Shown here in pieces: positions 49,396 through 61,300 of a stretch of 64,000 nucleotides of DNA (positions are counted from its first letter, which is position 1; each line of letters opens with the position of its first letter). The DNA is from Gymnorhina tibicen (lineage: Eukaryota > Chordata > Aves > Passeriformes > Artamidae): assembly GCA_013399875.1 (NCBI GenBank), contig VXAZ01008170.1:434001-498000 (forward strand), read 5' to 3'. The notes under the pieces were generated by a model. That model searched no databases and was not told the DNA's origin. It saw nothing but the letters and a program-made list of their open reading frames with translations. A program made the position numbers and the translations under genes.

Positions 49396-50441
49396 GTGGT
49401 AAATGTATCTTATTTCCTCCTTTTTCTTCCATACCCACCCTGCACACCTGATGTGCACCAGCAGCTCCCAGGATCTGTCCCTGCAGTTGTCTCTGCAATG
49501 GTTTTCCCCCGTTTGAAAAAACAGCTGGTCTTTCTACTCCAGATCTTGCTTGTTATTGATTACCTGCTCCTTCTCAACTTACCTAATCATCAGAAGCTTT
49601 TATATTGCATGTGGTTCTTCTCTCAACTTACAGTAAGAAGTCTATTAGCTATAACTGGAAAATTGAACCTCTTCCATCTGTGGGTAGCTTATTTAGCCAA
49701 GATAGGTTTTGCATGTAAATGGAGCCTATTACATGTCAATTGAATTGAAAAGTGACTCTTAAAACTCTGTTTACCTTTTATTAAGTTTCAAAATTATTAT
49801 GCCCTATGCCTAAATTAAGTTTAGAAGCATCTCATTTTCATTTTTGTTTTTCTTGCTATGTAGTCTTATTCAGCTAATTAATGTCTTTTTGGCTTATTTG
49901 GCATTCCCAGCAATACTTTCTCATGCAGAATATAATTGAAAAATGAAAAAATAAAATTTTGAATAAAGGTGATTAACCTTCTTCACTTATTATTTTCTAA
50001 ATTTACATACTTGGGGGAATTTTTACCTATTTAAGCAAAATTACTTGTGACTATAATCATAAACTTGTGAGGGTTTTTTTTGTATTGATTTAAATCAAAA
50101 ATGATGCTATGTAAGTTCTCAGTCTTATCTTTCTGGGTTTTATGCTGGACTAACTACATACAGAATTTTTAAGGCTTTGCAGATTATCACTTAAGGCTGT
50201 GGAAATCTCTGATAGTGAGTGCTTTATCACATCTTCCATGGGGCTTCAAACAGTAATTAAAGCAGTTTCAGTACTGGCCCTATGTCTATGTTGTAGTTGG
50301 CGACATCATTAGTTGATTAGAGTAATAAGATTCTCTAAAAGAGTCTTGAGCTTGTTTTTGGTTGTAAAATTAAGATGAACCTGAGAAATTGTGAGTACAT
50401 TCTCATCTTGGTATCTGAATTTACTGTAAAAAAGGGAAATT
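49396..50441. other. Unique AT-rich non-coding DNA
   Basis: No domain is seen in the 115-codon plus-strand frame at 49396-49743. Its hydrophobic residues reflect T-rich codons. The 49860-49980 stretch carries GCTAATTAATG and similar homeodomain-type words. Confidence 0.45.
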
Positions 50442-50456
50442 AAAAAAAAAAAAAAA
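50442..50456 (+). repeat. Poly(A) run
   Basis: Fifteen consecutive A. No retroposed transcript or target duplication is recognisable beside it. Confidence 0.9.
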
Positions 50457-50654
50457 GGATTGTCTCAATATAGTGTGGGGTTATAGTCAAACAGGAACGA
50501 ATTTGCTCATTCTGAGCGTCTGATTTTAAAATCAGGAGTTCATTTTGATATGTTTCTGAATTATTCTTTCTACGACTTGATTCTTCTCCCTTGAAAATTT
50601 CAATGTGTTTATCTGATAAAAAAATGGGATTGGTTCCATTTAGATGTTATGTGA

Positions 50655-50800
50655 TTTGGTTTAGGATGGTAGATGAGCTTGAAGTGCTGAATAGCTGATG
50701 ATCTCACTAGGGACATGCTCTGAAGCCACATTGATTGAAACATTTAAATCACAATTGAACAAATTTGTGGTAAATATCCGATGCAGAAGTTTTCTAAATT
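50655..50800 (+). mobile_element. Possible degenerate CR1-like ORF2 C-terminal fragment
   Basis: One plus-strand frame around 50727-50780 reads ATLIETFKSQLNKFVVNI. This resembles the conserved end of CR1/L3-type ORF2, where a proline- or threonine-leucine-glutamate-x-phenylalanine-lysine-x-x-leucine-aspartate motif occurs. Surrounding sequence is too decayed to align by eye. Confidence 0.4.
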
Positions 50801-51164
50801 AGTTTCTCCTTCAAAGGAAGTTGGTGTTTAAACCTATTAAAGGTTATTATTTTTATATGGCTTTTTTTCTAAACCAAAACTGAATGCTTCAGTAGAATTG
50901 ATGTTAATCTCCTTGAAGTTGGAATACGTTTGTCAAAACGTAAAGCAGAACAGAAGATTTGCATCCACACCAATATCACACTGATGTTTTATATATTTCT
51001 TAGAAACTGCAGATGTTAACTGAACATACCTGACATCAAATAGGTTATCTAATATCTTAGACTGCAAAAAGATACCTGTGCTGTTTCTGTGAATGAAACT
51101 ACTGTAGTTATCCAAGGGGTGTACACTGTATATATACATATATATATATTTATAATTCCTTCCA
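50801..51164. other. Unique AT-rich DNA with a TA-rich run
   Basis: AT-rich sequence ending in a TA dinucleotide run at 51128-51152, just before the next CR1. Confidence 0.55.
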
Positions 51165-51980
51165 AATTAGAAGACTGGGCAATCACCAACCTTATGAAGC
51201 TCATAAGCGAGGGAACATGCCAGTTTCTGCACCTGGAATGAGGCAACCCTGGATGTACAGACAGACTGGGGAAGGAGATGCTGGAAAGCAGTGCCATGGA
51301 AAGGGATGTGGGGGTCCTGGTTGAGGGAAAGTTGACCATGAGTCAGCAGTGCCCTGGCAGCCAGGAAGGCCAAGCGTGTCCTGGGGGGCATCAGGCACAG
51401 CATCGCCAGCCGGGCAAGGGAGGGGATTGTCCCGCTCTGCTCTGCACTGGGGCAGCCTCACCTCGAGTGCTGCGGGCAGTTTTGGGTGCCACAATATAAA
51501 AAAGACATTAAACTATTGGAGAGCATCCAAAGGAAAGCCACAAGGATGGTGAAGGGCCGTGACAGGAAGTTGAATGAGGAGCAGTTGAGGTCACTTAGTC
51601 TGTTCAGCCTGGGGGAGACTGAGGGGAGACCTCATTGCAGGTACAACTTCCTCACAAAGAGAAGAGGAGGGGCAGACACTGATCCTTTCTCTCTGGTGAC
51701 CAGTGACAGGACCCAGGGGAATGGCCTGAAGCTGTGTCAGGGGAGGGTTAGGTTGGATATTAGTAAAAGGTTCTTCACCCAGAGGATGACTGGGCACTGG
51801 AACAGGCTCCCCAGGGGAGAGGTCACAGCACTGAGGCTGACAGAGTTCAAGAAGCATTTGGACACTGCTCTCAGGCACATGGTGTGACTCTTGGGGTGTC
51901 CTGTGCAGGGGCAGAGTTGGACTTTGATGATCCTTGTGCATCCCTTCCAATTCAGCATGTTCTGTGGTTCTGTGATTTGG
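51165..51980 (+). mobile_element. CR1 LINE, relatively well-preserved 3' segment of about 0.8 kb
   Basis: Covers the last part of ORF2 and the 3' UTR. It runs from GGAAAGCAGTGCCATGGAAA, through TGAGTCAGCAGTGCCCTGGC and GCCGGGCAAGGGAGGGGATT, to a tail at 51919-51976 with GATGATCCTTGTGCATCCC and TTCTGTGGTTCTGTGATT. CpGs survive (GGCAGCATCGCC-type contexts, CCGGGC, CCTCGAG), and a long stretch of ORF2 is still open, so it is among the younger CR1 copies here. Its tail closely matches the tail of the tRNA-Ile SINE at 15791-15850, so it belongs to the CR1 type able to mobilise that SINE. The exact 5' truncation point near 51165 is uncertain. Confidence 0.95.
51486..51887 (+). pseudogene. CR1 ORF2 C-terminal remnant
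   Basis: A 133-codon plus-strand frame with CR1 ORF2 C-terminal motifs: ESIQRKATRMVKG at residues 12-24, FSLVTSDRTQGNGLKL at 68-83, RFFTQR at 95-100, HWNRLPR at 104-110 and FKKHLD at 121-126. It ends at the natural ORF2 stop. The methionine is internal. Upstream ORF2 sequence continues in another frame: near 51348 the reading shifts after the MSQQC motif, which fits a two-base deletion. A second disturbance lies near residues 42-52. The catalytic reverse transcriptase core is absent. Confidence 0.9.
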
Positions 51981-54900
51981 GAAGATTTTAGTTGCAAACA
52001 TTTCCCTGAGTCTTCCTTCTGGGAAGTGGCAGTAACACACATGTACACTAGTCAGAGTTCTGCACACTTTTGTTTTGTCCCAGCTTGGGGTAATATCTGA
52101 ACACAGAAATGGTTCATCTGAAAATGGTGAAATGGTGTAGCTGATGCAGTTGTTACACTTGAACCTAACCATTTGTTTACTTAAGGTGCTACTGTAGCAT
52201 AGTGATATTTTCATTTCACATCTTCAGGAAAGTCCCTTTCATTTTTCTAATGACTTTGAACATTGTCCATACTATTTGGGAGTCATTTTTTGTAGACCTC
52301 ATCATCTCCTTAAATGTTAATATTTTCATTTTTCCCTTGGTAGCTGATCTTCGAATCTACTAGAAGTTCACTTTATGTGCTTTCTTCTTTTTCTTTCAAA
52401 ACTGTTTTTAAACAATACTTTTGCCTTACCTTTTTATTCCCTATTTCAATTTTTAAAGTTTTGTTTAATTCCCTAAAATGTCAGCTCAGTTCACCTGCCT
52501 CCTACAACACATCTTGTTTTAATTTAAATCTTGATTCTCAAGTAGCTACTGTCTCTCAAGCTTTTTCCTCTGTTTTTGTGTCCTGAGTCGCTTTTCTTTT
52601 GGAGCTGTGCAGTCAGTCATGTTTTCAGCTTTCTATCACTTGACCTCTGCAGAATCATTATTTTCACTTGGTTCCCCATATTTTTCAGCTTCCTAATGTT
52701 TACGTTTATAAAACTAAAGTTACTTCAAAGGAAGCATCTTCCACCCTGTAATATATACTGAGGTTGAAATTCTTGTTGCTATATTATATTATATCTTAGG
52801 CTTTATATCAACAAAAGTAGTCAGAGTAGCATGCACCTACATACAAGAGCAGATAGAAAGCTGGGGGAAGGGAAAAAACGTTCTCAGAAATGAAAGTTCT
52901 CTAGAACCTGGTAGTCAGAAGAAACCCACATATATCTATGCCAGGTCTTGCATTTGACAAGTTTATGAACTCTGGGAATCTCTTGTTTTGTGTTTGACAG
53001 AGTATACAAACTGCACCAGTAAATTAAACACTTCATAATATCTAGAAATACTTAATTTCAGGGATCACACATTTTAAAGGATCCATGAGGAAAGCATCTG
53101 AGTTAGTATTTTACATAACTCTGTCTTGCATCCATTACCAATGGGTCTTGTAACTTCTTTTAAAGTATTGTAATTCTGTAATTACAAAAAATCTGTCATT
53201 CCTAAGGTCATTGATCTTGAGGGAAATTGGTGAATTAAGGTTCTATCATAAAAAGAGCTTTCCCAGTACTTCCAGTATTTGCCAGCTAAACCACTCTGAA
53301 TATAACTTGAGAGTTCTGGGCAATCAGATGTCCAATGCAACAGTCACAGACTGGAACTAGCACAGGCTAAGTCATGAAGTCCGAACTGGAGTCTTTCAAA
53401 GCTCTTTCAAGTTTGTTTTTGTTGAGCTTTTTTTTCCCTAAATCAGTCACACTGGAAACTAATGTTCAACTTTTACAAGTTCTGGTCCTACAATTGAGGT
53501 ACACTGTAAAACCTGTGAGAGAAAGATCCAAAGTTGATGTAAGATAGCCAAACGCTTTGACCTATCTGTTGCTCACTGTGAATATTTAGGCATGCTTCTG
53601 TGTGATGCTTATTAGTGCAACATATGAGTGATACATGTACATTAATATTTTTATTTTTATAGTTTACAGCAGAATAGGTAAGTGCTGTGTATTTATTTTT
53701 GAATGAAGTGAACAGCACAGATGAAATGAGATGCTCCAGGGCTCACAAGAAACCCTTTGGTAGTGCTAGGAATGAAACCTTGCTCTTTCCAAGTTCCCCT
53801 TCTCATGGGACACTGTTAAAACTATGTGAACAGCACATAAGCATGTGCCCAAAGGCAGTCAGCTGTAGAAACTGAGCCTGAGGAGGTAAGAGGAGGTTGT
53901 GACCACAGGCATGTTTTCTCTTTTAATACAGCAGAGAAATTTCTCTCTGAATTCTTCTGGACAAATGTCAGCAACAGGAATCAACTACATTGTTTCAGAT
54001 ACTGTTTCTAAGAGAATGTAAATACTTTGTCCAAACTCACTCACAAGTTTCTACTCATTCCCAGGTTTCAGGAGCTTTAAAAATCTGTCAGTTACCTTGA
54101 AAGAATTTTTTCTTCCTGCTTGATAAAAGTTGTTCCCTCTTATTTCACTTAAATTGAATAATGTCACAAGCCAAGTGGTGCATTACGGGTGGCACAGCCA
54201 TTCCTACAGCCCTGGCTTTAGCTGTGCAGATTTTCACACAACAGTTCTCCCTCCAGAGTTTCCACAAATCTGGTCCAGATAGTCTCAGAAATGGGCAAAT
54301 CATTCCTCCTTCTCAGGACACTGACCCCAGATTAGCAGTGCTCATATGAAAGTCCTTCTCCTGAACCACTTGCTTCAGTTTCATGAAATGACCTTTTATC
54401 AGTGAAGCTGATGCCTCATGTGGTCTACCCAGAATCTGTTGCTTCCCTGCTGATCATGTTTGGAAAAATCAACCATCTCAAAGAAACCAATGTTTTCAGA
54501 AAAAAACTAGAGACCAAAAGCAAAACATGATGGTTAACCAACTTTCCTCTTTTTCCAAGAGAGACTCTGGATTTTGCCCTGCCCAATGTAATAGACCACC
54601 AAGTAGGGGATATTTGTCCATATTTTTCAGGTGAATCACTAATATAGCTACATTAGGAAATTATTTTTATTCATAGAATTATGTCGTATAATCCGAATAA
54701 TTCATGACAGCACATAATTCGGGTAACAAAAAATATAATTAAAGTTTCTAGAGAGGAACTTCTTTGTTCTGTAGAGAAAAACAGGCAGTTGTTCAGAGGC
54801 TTATGTTTCTCCTCTTGCATTCACAGAGGAAATCTGTTTGCATTTATCATATCTGTCTTCTTCCTGTGCATCCCTCAGGAAACATTTTTTTTGAAGACTA

Positions 54901-56758
54901 GGAAAAAATAAAACTAAATATGGCACAATAATATCCTCTTTTAAGCTCAACACAGTAATTTATATCTATTATCTAGCATATATTATTTTAAATACCAGAA
55001 AAAATTATACCCTAGAATGAGCTGTGCTGCACATTGAGTTTTAATCTCCTTCTCCCTAGCAACAATCAAAAGAAACAATAAGGGCAATAAATAGCCAAAT
55101 AGGGCATAAGAAATGAATAAAAATAGTGGCTCTGTTCAGGGAAATGGATCTTTAATCACTTCTCCTCTGATGTCCCTAAAATTGAAGGTTAGAACAATTA
55201 ACAGTTTCAAAGAGCAGTTTCAAAATAGCCTCAGAAATGGTCTTAGTCTCCAGAACAATAGGCCTTTTCTAAAATAAACATGATAATACCGTGGGGATCT
55301 TGCTGACTTCAGGAAGTTATAAAGACATCCATTCTCCCACACACAGAGAAAGGAGAAGCAGCAGCCTCAGGCCGTGTCTTCACGGAAAAAAAGGCATGTC
55401 TTTACACTGCATTAAATTTAGATGGCGGAGGTGTTGCTTTACTATGACAGTGGGGGCAAGAGTAAGGTAGTTTTAGCTTTCTCATAGGCAATTTAAGGTC
55501 ATCCTTGAGCTGACGTACAAAGACAACCTTGATGAGGCTCAGTAATAACTTAAAGCTAGGGGTTTAACAAGTTTTAATGGCCATCCTGGGTTATTTTTTT
55601 AAATGCAAAATGGAAATGGTTCCCCACATCCATGTGAAGTCAAGCCTGAGTATGTTGTTCACCAGCAAGCTGACAGCATCCCTATAGCAGGAACTAAAAC
55701 TGCAGCTGCTCTGACTTCTGTGTTTAACAGAGGTTATATTAAAATTAATGACAGTGTCTCTTTCAGTGCAGGCTCAAAGGGTAGGTTTTGTATTTCCAGG
55801 GGCCAGTCTCCAACTGAAAGGGCTGAGTGGTTGAGGATATCCGTATTTGGGTAAATAAGGGGTAATCGAGGTAGCTCTCTGCTGCATTGCTCTTTGCTCT
55901 CTACACTCTGCAAGGGAGCTGAAACATGTTTTAGTCCTATATTCACTGGGATTTTGTTGTGTTGGAGGTAAATAATACCATGTTCCTTTTTCTACTGTAA
56001 AATGTTATCTGTAGTGTGCAACTAAAATGAGTATTTTGTTGCTTCTTTTCTTGCTAGCACTGAATGCTCATGATATAAAATAGATCCTGCTGACAGAATC
56101 CAGCACGGTCTTCAGCTGTGAACTACTGTGATAGGGAAACTTCTCTTACCTCCACCAGTCACTGACTGGTGAAGCAGATACACTGCACTTGTTCTTAGAG
56201 AGCTTGCTGTCCCCTGAGCATCATTTTGCCTCACTTCCCTCTGCACAAATGACTGCAAAAGAAGAACACCCGACCCTGTATGTTGGCTGAGCATGTAGAT
56301 AGCCGCAGACTCTGTAGATGGCGGTGCATGGAAATCTCGAATATCATCTGCGTGTCAGTTGAACATCATTGATGATCCAGAGGTAAAATTCTATTACATT
56401 TTCCTTCAAAGAAATTAATTAGAAACATGAGACATGTAAATACTTAATTGGTTTTACTGGTTGAATATTTTCTCCTTAGGTAGAAACAACGAACACACCA
56501 TGCACAACATCTGCAATTAAGTCTTTATAGCTATCCTCACAAAGAGTAACTTTGCTACAAGAGATGGAAAAGAAAAGGGTGTAAATTTTTACTTAAATTC
56601 AGTCTTTCTTCTCTTCTGTGAATAATTTTCGGGCAGAACTGCATTTCTGTCAACTTGTTTTTTACTAAAGATTGTGTCAGAAGCCCCTTCTGGGTATGTA
56701 CTATAGCTCTGTGGCAGCAATTTGTGTTCAGAAAAAGTGAAATTTTAAAGATTTTAGT
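51981..56758. other. Unique non-coding DNA
   Basis: No supported gene. A block at about 55420-55590 (AGGTCATCC, GAGCTGACGTACAAAG, GTTTAACAAGTTTTAATGG) looks less random than its surroundings and is noted in the findings. Elsewhere there are only short unremarkable frames. Confidence 0.45.
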
Positions 56759-56959
56759 GTGACTACATTGCCATGGGAATATAAATGCTTCTACAGGCTT
56801 GGGAAAGAGTGGCTTAAGAGCTGTTTGGCAGAAAGGGACCTGGGCATGCTGGCTGACACTCAGTACAACATGAGCCAGCAGTGTGCTCAGGTGGCCAAAA
56901 GGCTAATAGCATCCTGGTCTGTATCAGGAATAGTGTGGCCAGCAGGACCAGGGCAGTAA
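56759..56959 (+). pseudogene. CR1 ORF2 fragment (upstream part of the 56.8-kb copy)
   Basis: A 66-codon plus-strand frame whose middle and end are CR1 ORF2: ERDLGMLAD at residues 26-34, [12 protein letters not shown] at 38-49. After that the reading shifts out of frame, and a second frame from 56881 carries the continuation. Residues 1-13 come from sequence at or before the left edge of the recognisable element. There is no functional product. Confidence 0.75.
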
Positions 56960-57516
56960 CCTTTTCCCTTTACTCAGCACTGGTGAGGCCACACCTCGAG
57001 TACTGCGTTGCGTTCTGGGCCCCTCACTTTAAAAAGACATTGAGGGTCTGGAGCATGTCCAGCAAAGGGCCACAAGGCTCATGAAGGGACTAGAGGATGT
57101 TTTATGGGGAACAGCTGAGGGAGCTGGGTTTGTTTAGTCTCAGAAGAGGAGGCTCAGGGAAGACCTCATTGCTCTCTACAACTCCCTGAGAGGAGGTTGT
57201 AGTGAGGTGGGGTCGGTCTCTTCTGCCGTGACTGCAGTGAGAGGACCAGAGGAAGTGGCCCTAAGCTGAGACAGGGGAGATTCAGATTAGATATTAGAAA
57301 AAAAAATTCACCATTGGGGTGGTCAGGCATTGGAACAGGCTCCCCAGGGAGGTGGTGGAGTCACCATCCCTGGAGGTGTTTGACGTGCTTGGATCCGGTG
57401 CTGGGTGATGTGGTTTAGTGGTTTAGGAGGTACAATGATAGTGCTGGGTGAAAGCTTGACTTGATGATCTTAAAGGACTCTTCCAACCTTGACTACTCTT
57501 ATGATTCTATGGTGCT
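56780..57516 (+). mobile_element. CR1 LINE, 3' segment of about 0.74 kb
   Basis: Nearly full CR1 3' order. It begins near GGCTTGGGAAAGAGTGGCTT, then AGAAAGGGACCTGGGCATGC, ACATGAGCCAGCAGTGTGC, GGTGAGGCCACACCTCGAGT, GAACAGGCTCCCCAGGGAGG and GAGTCACCATCCCTGGAGG. The tail GATGATCTTAAAGG, TTCCAACC, ATGATTCTATGG ends at about 57515. It is of the same tail subtype as the minus-strand copy at 19861-20262. ORF2 is broken by several frame changes, including the A-run near 57298. Confidence 0.95.
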
Positions 57517-60500
57517 AAGTATATCAGTGACCAAGGTCTTTGATGCACACAGAGAACTTGTCACAAATGCATTCTCTCTTGTTAGCCCTTCAGACAACTC
57601 AGACTTCTATTCTTCTCATTAAGCACAATCTTCTTGCAGAAGCTATGTTCTCTCTTGGAAATCATACTTCAGCAATTACGTCTTCTAGTCTTCACCTCTT
57701 CTTTTTCTCTTGTCTTTTTCAAAAGTCATCTTTACCTCTGAATAAATGATGTTCACCTGGCCAGCCAGCCCCACCCAAAGCATGCACACTTTAATCTCCT
57801 TTTCTCCCTCATAAGCATCACTAACCTGTAGCGCACAAATTCATTGCATATGGATTTGGAGTTCTTTAAAAAGCTAAGAGGGAAGAGGGTAATTACAGAC
57901 AGGTACCGTTGAGGAAAAATTCTTTGTCTATGTTGCCAGAGAGCAGCTCCAATACCATGCAAAGTCAGAGCTTTTGAGGAACTGGAGGTCTTTCCATTCA
58001 ACTAATGGATTCCTATAGTTCTGTTGCATTGGTCAGTGTGATGCTGCAATCAGGGTTGACAGATGCCCAGTGCCTCCCAGAGCAGTGATTTTGTTTCATC
58101 TAAAGAGATAAAAAGCAATACTGCCTGACACAGCAAGGTCTTTGGAGCCTTTCTTAGCAGGATACATCTTTCTACACTTTGCTCCTAAGCGCTCAGTATC
58201 CCATGGCAACCTCTTTTCTTCAGGGAGCTTTAGATTTTGACATATCATTAATACATGAGTTGCGGAAGCAAAGCTGCAAAGCTGGAGATTGGTTCGTGGA
58301 TTTAGCTGAGGTAAATAGCAAGGAAATTTAAAGGCAGGCTGAAACCAATTTTATGGTACTTCCTGTGGGATTAATGCCCAAATTTGTTTGTCTGGTAATG
58401 AAGAAAAGTTATCACCTGCAGGTGCAGGTAGAAATTGCAGAGGAGAGGTGTTTTTAAAAAGGAGAGATGTAAGGTAACAACACCAAACATCTTTTAAAAC
58501 TATTGTATTTGAAAGCACTAGCTGCTAATTGAAGAAGAGGACTAGTGAAATTCATTCAGTGAAAGTACCGTCACCTGCTTGATTATAGAATAGATATTAC
58601 TGAGGGGACAGCGGGACCACTAGGAAAAATAAAGTAGGGTGAAGTATAAGCTACATATATTCATGTATACTTTGGTATATAACAGGCTGAAACACTTGAA
58701 ATTACAACTGACTCAGTTCATCCCTTTAGTATGTTGAGTCTTCAGCTCCTGGAGGGTAGTTGTTCACTTTTTTGGCTACCAGTTGCTCTAGCAGAGGGCA
58801 AAGTATGAGATAAAAATAAAAAAGATAATATGGAGGTGATAAACAGCAACCACTATATACTCTGACTGTACAATTCAGGAATATTCATTGACTAACCTCA
58901 AACTTTAATTTCTGTCAAACTCAGAATATGATGATTGACCAACAACATCCAAAACCCCTTTCCTCTGGAGTACACAGGGCCATGCTTAGCAAGAAAGATG
59001 CAAGTGTCTTAGCACCTCCACGTGCTTCTTGTCTGCCTATAATGTCTTATATTAATATTTGGATTATATAAGGAGGAAAGATGCATGGATGCAGGCATGG
59101 AACCAGATTCTTCTTTTATTTATGAGATGCAGATCTTGGTTTCCCACAAGATACTTGCTGCTTCGCCTGAAGGCAATTTTTGAAGTAAGAAACAGACCAA
59201 CAAAGGAATAGGAGGAGATAAAATACATTCATGAATTTCATCTGCTGCTGTCTCTTGGTGCAAATTTGGAAGAATATGGCTTCAGATTTAAAATATAGTT
59301 GTTTGGGGTTGTGGGTGGAAGGAACTCCGGAAGAAACTCAGGAACTTCAAAAACCAATAAGCTGTGGAATAATTTTACATGGAATTGGTAGAAGTTCATT
59401 TAATCCAGAGGAGGCATGAAAAGGAACCTGTATACTTCATCTGGAGAGAATAGATGATATGTTGCATAAATACTTTACTCTTATGTCTTATTTTACCAGG
59501 GCTGCCACAGAGAAAGGTGGCAAGGTCTGAATGATTTTTGTAAAGACAAGCTTCTTCTGCTCATACTTTATTGCAAGGACATATCTGAAGTTGCTGATCT
59601 AATCAATCAAGCAGAAGGTCCTGCTTCATTATTTGTGATTAATAGTTTAAACATAAAATGATGATAATTTGGATTGACATGGTAACTTCAGTTAGGAGAT
59701 ACCATTAGCAAAGACCATTCTCTCTGAATGCACCTGAGCTACAGAACATCTGAGAAATGGTAAAAATAACATTTTAGATATTGAACTTTCTAAATTAGAT
59801 CTGACATTTTGCGTTAGTTCTTCAGCCTTAAATTTTGTAAAAGCATCTAGAAGATTCTGGGAGAGAAATATCATCATAGGTTCTGATCTCTTGCCCAGTG
59901 TAATTTTCCTTACGACAAAATAATGTTTTAGACAGTAGCACAGCTAATTTGTGCCATGTCTAGCCTAATCTCAACTTTTAGATGTTAGGGAAAGATAACA
60001 GGATGCTACTTGCTAGAGTATTCAAGACGCCTGTCAGAAAAAACAAAACTAACAATAATAAAAGAAATATCTGTATGAAAAGCTTTACTTAAGGTAGAAT
60101 AAGGTAGAAAAAATGACATGTCTAGTCAGAGAAATGCCTCCAGCAAATATGAGATCTCTTCTAGAAGCTGTGGAAATGCTGTGGCTCTTCAGAAAATGAC
60201 CATAGCCTTGGAAGTGCTGGGCACTTATATAGATAAAGGGTTACTGCTATTTTTTCTTCAATCCACCATATCTGCATATCTGATGTACCATTTACAACAC
60301 TGAACAAATTTTTTGCACAATGTTGCCTATCTGTATGGCCACAGTCACACAGTGTGACTTGTTCATCCCTCATACCCAAACTTTTAGTGATTAAATGGTG
60401 CTGTTAATTCTGGGAGGTTTTACTGCAAGACATCTAGTTGTAGTTTTTCCTTAAATCTATAGTTCTTGTGAGAAGCCAGTAGAAGAAACTTGATAGTCTT

Positions 60501-61300
60501 CATGTGAAAATACGGCCTTGCTGCATTTTGGAGGTTCAAAGTCACATTTAAAACTTCCTATTTTGTGATTAGACAGCTTGTCTTTGGCTACTAATTACTG
60601 TCCTGTTTGGAGCTGATGATGGAAATGAGATCCTCAGCTGCAGATGGGGGTTGTAAATGCAACTTTGAGATAAGCAATGATAGCTACAGTAACCTGAGAT
60701 GTGTTGTCCTCAGAACATTAGAAGTGACTTACCTGTGGTGGCTATCATGGTCCAATACTTGCCCTTCTTTCCATGTTTTCCAAGGAGTGACTTCTCATAA
60801 AGCAGATGGAAAAAGATACTCGTGAATCCTTCCTCCTTTGAGGAATGGCAGCTTTTCTGTCCACAAATGGAGTATTTGGGCCTGACCTAATGAGGTGTGG
60901 GGAATGAGAGACTTCACAGAGACTATGAATTGCTGGGTGTATGTGAAAGATGTGAGGCTAAATAGGAGAAGATTGACTTAGATCCTGATTTAGAAAAATG
61001 TGCTCTGGTATACTTTAATATGTCTCTAAAATACATTTCTCGGGTATTTTATTCAGCAGGACTTCCTGCTATTGACAGATATTTAAATGATAAGAGGCCC
61101 AGAAAAATTGCAACAACTGAAAAAAATCAGTGTAAGTATGCTAGCTTTGTTGTCAACCCATCAATATGAATTGTCTGTACATGAGATGCTTTTTATTAGG
61201 GTGGTAACCAGCAACCTCCTGCATGCTTTGATCACATTAACATCAAACAATCATATGGCTACTGGGGAAAAGAAGGTGCAGCAGTGAGTGAGTGCATTTC
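57517..61300. other. Unique AT-rich non-coding DNA
   Basis: Nothing recognisable. All open frames are under 90 codons without domains. Confidence 0.5.

Noticed and set aside
49396..49743. 115-codon hydrophobic plus-strand frame
   Set aside because: Hydrophobicity follows from T-rich codons, and no signal peptide, domain or exon context is convincing.
51591..52214. 207-codon minus-strand open frame, the longest in the window
   Set aside because: It is largely antisense to the plus-strand CR1 at 51165-51980. Its openness mirrors the ORF2 codon pattern on the other strand.
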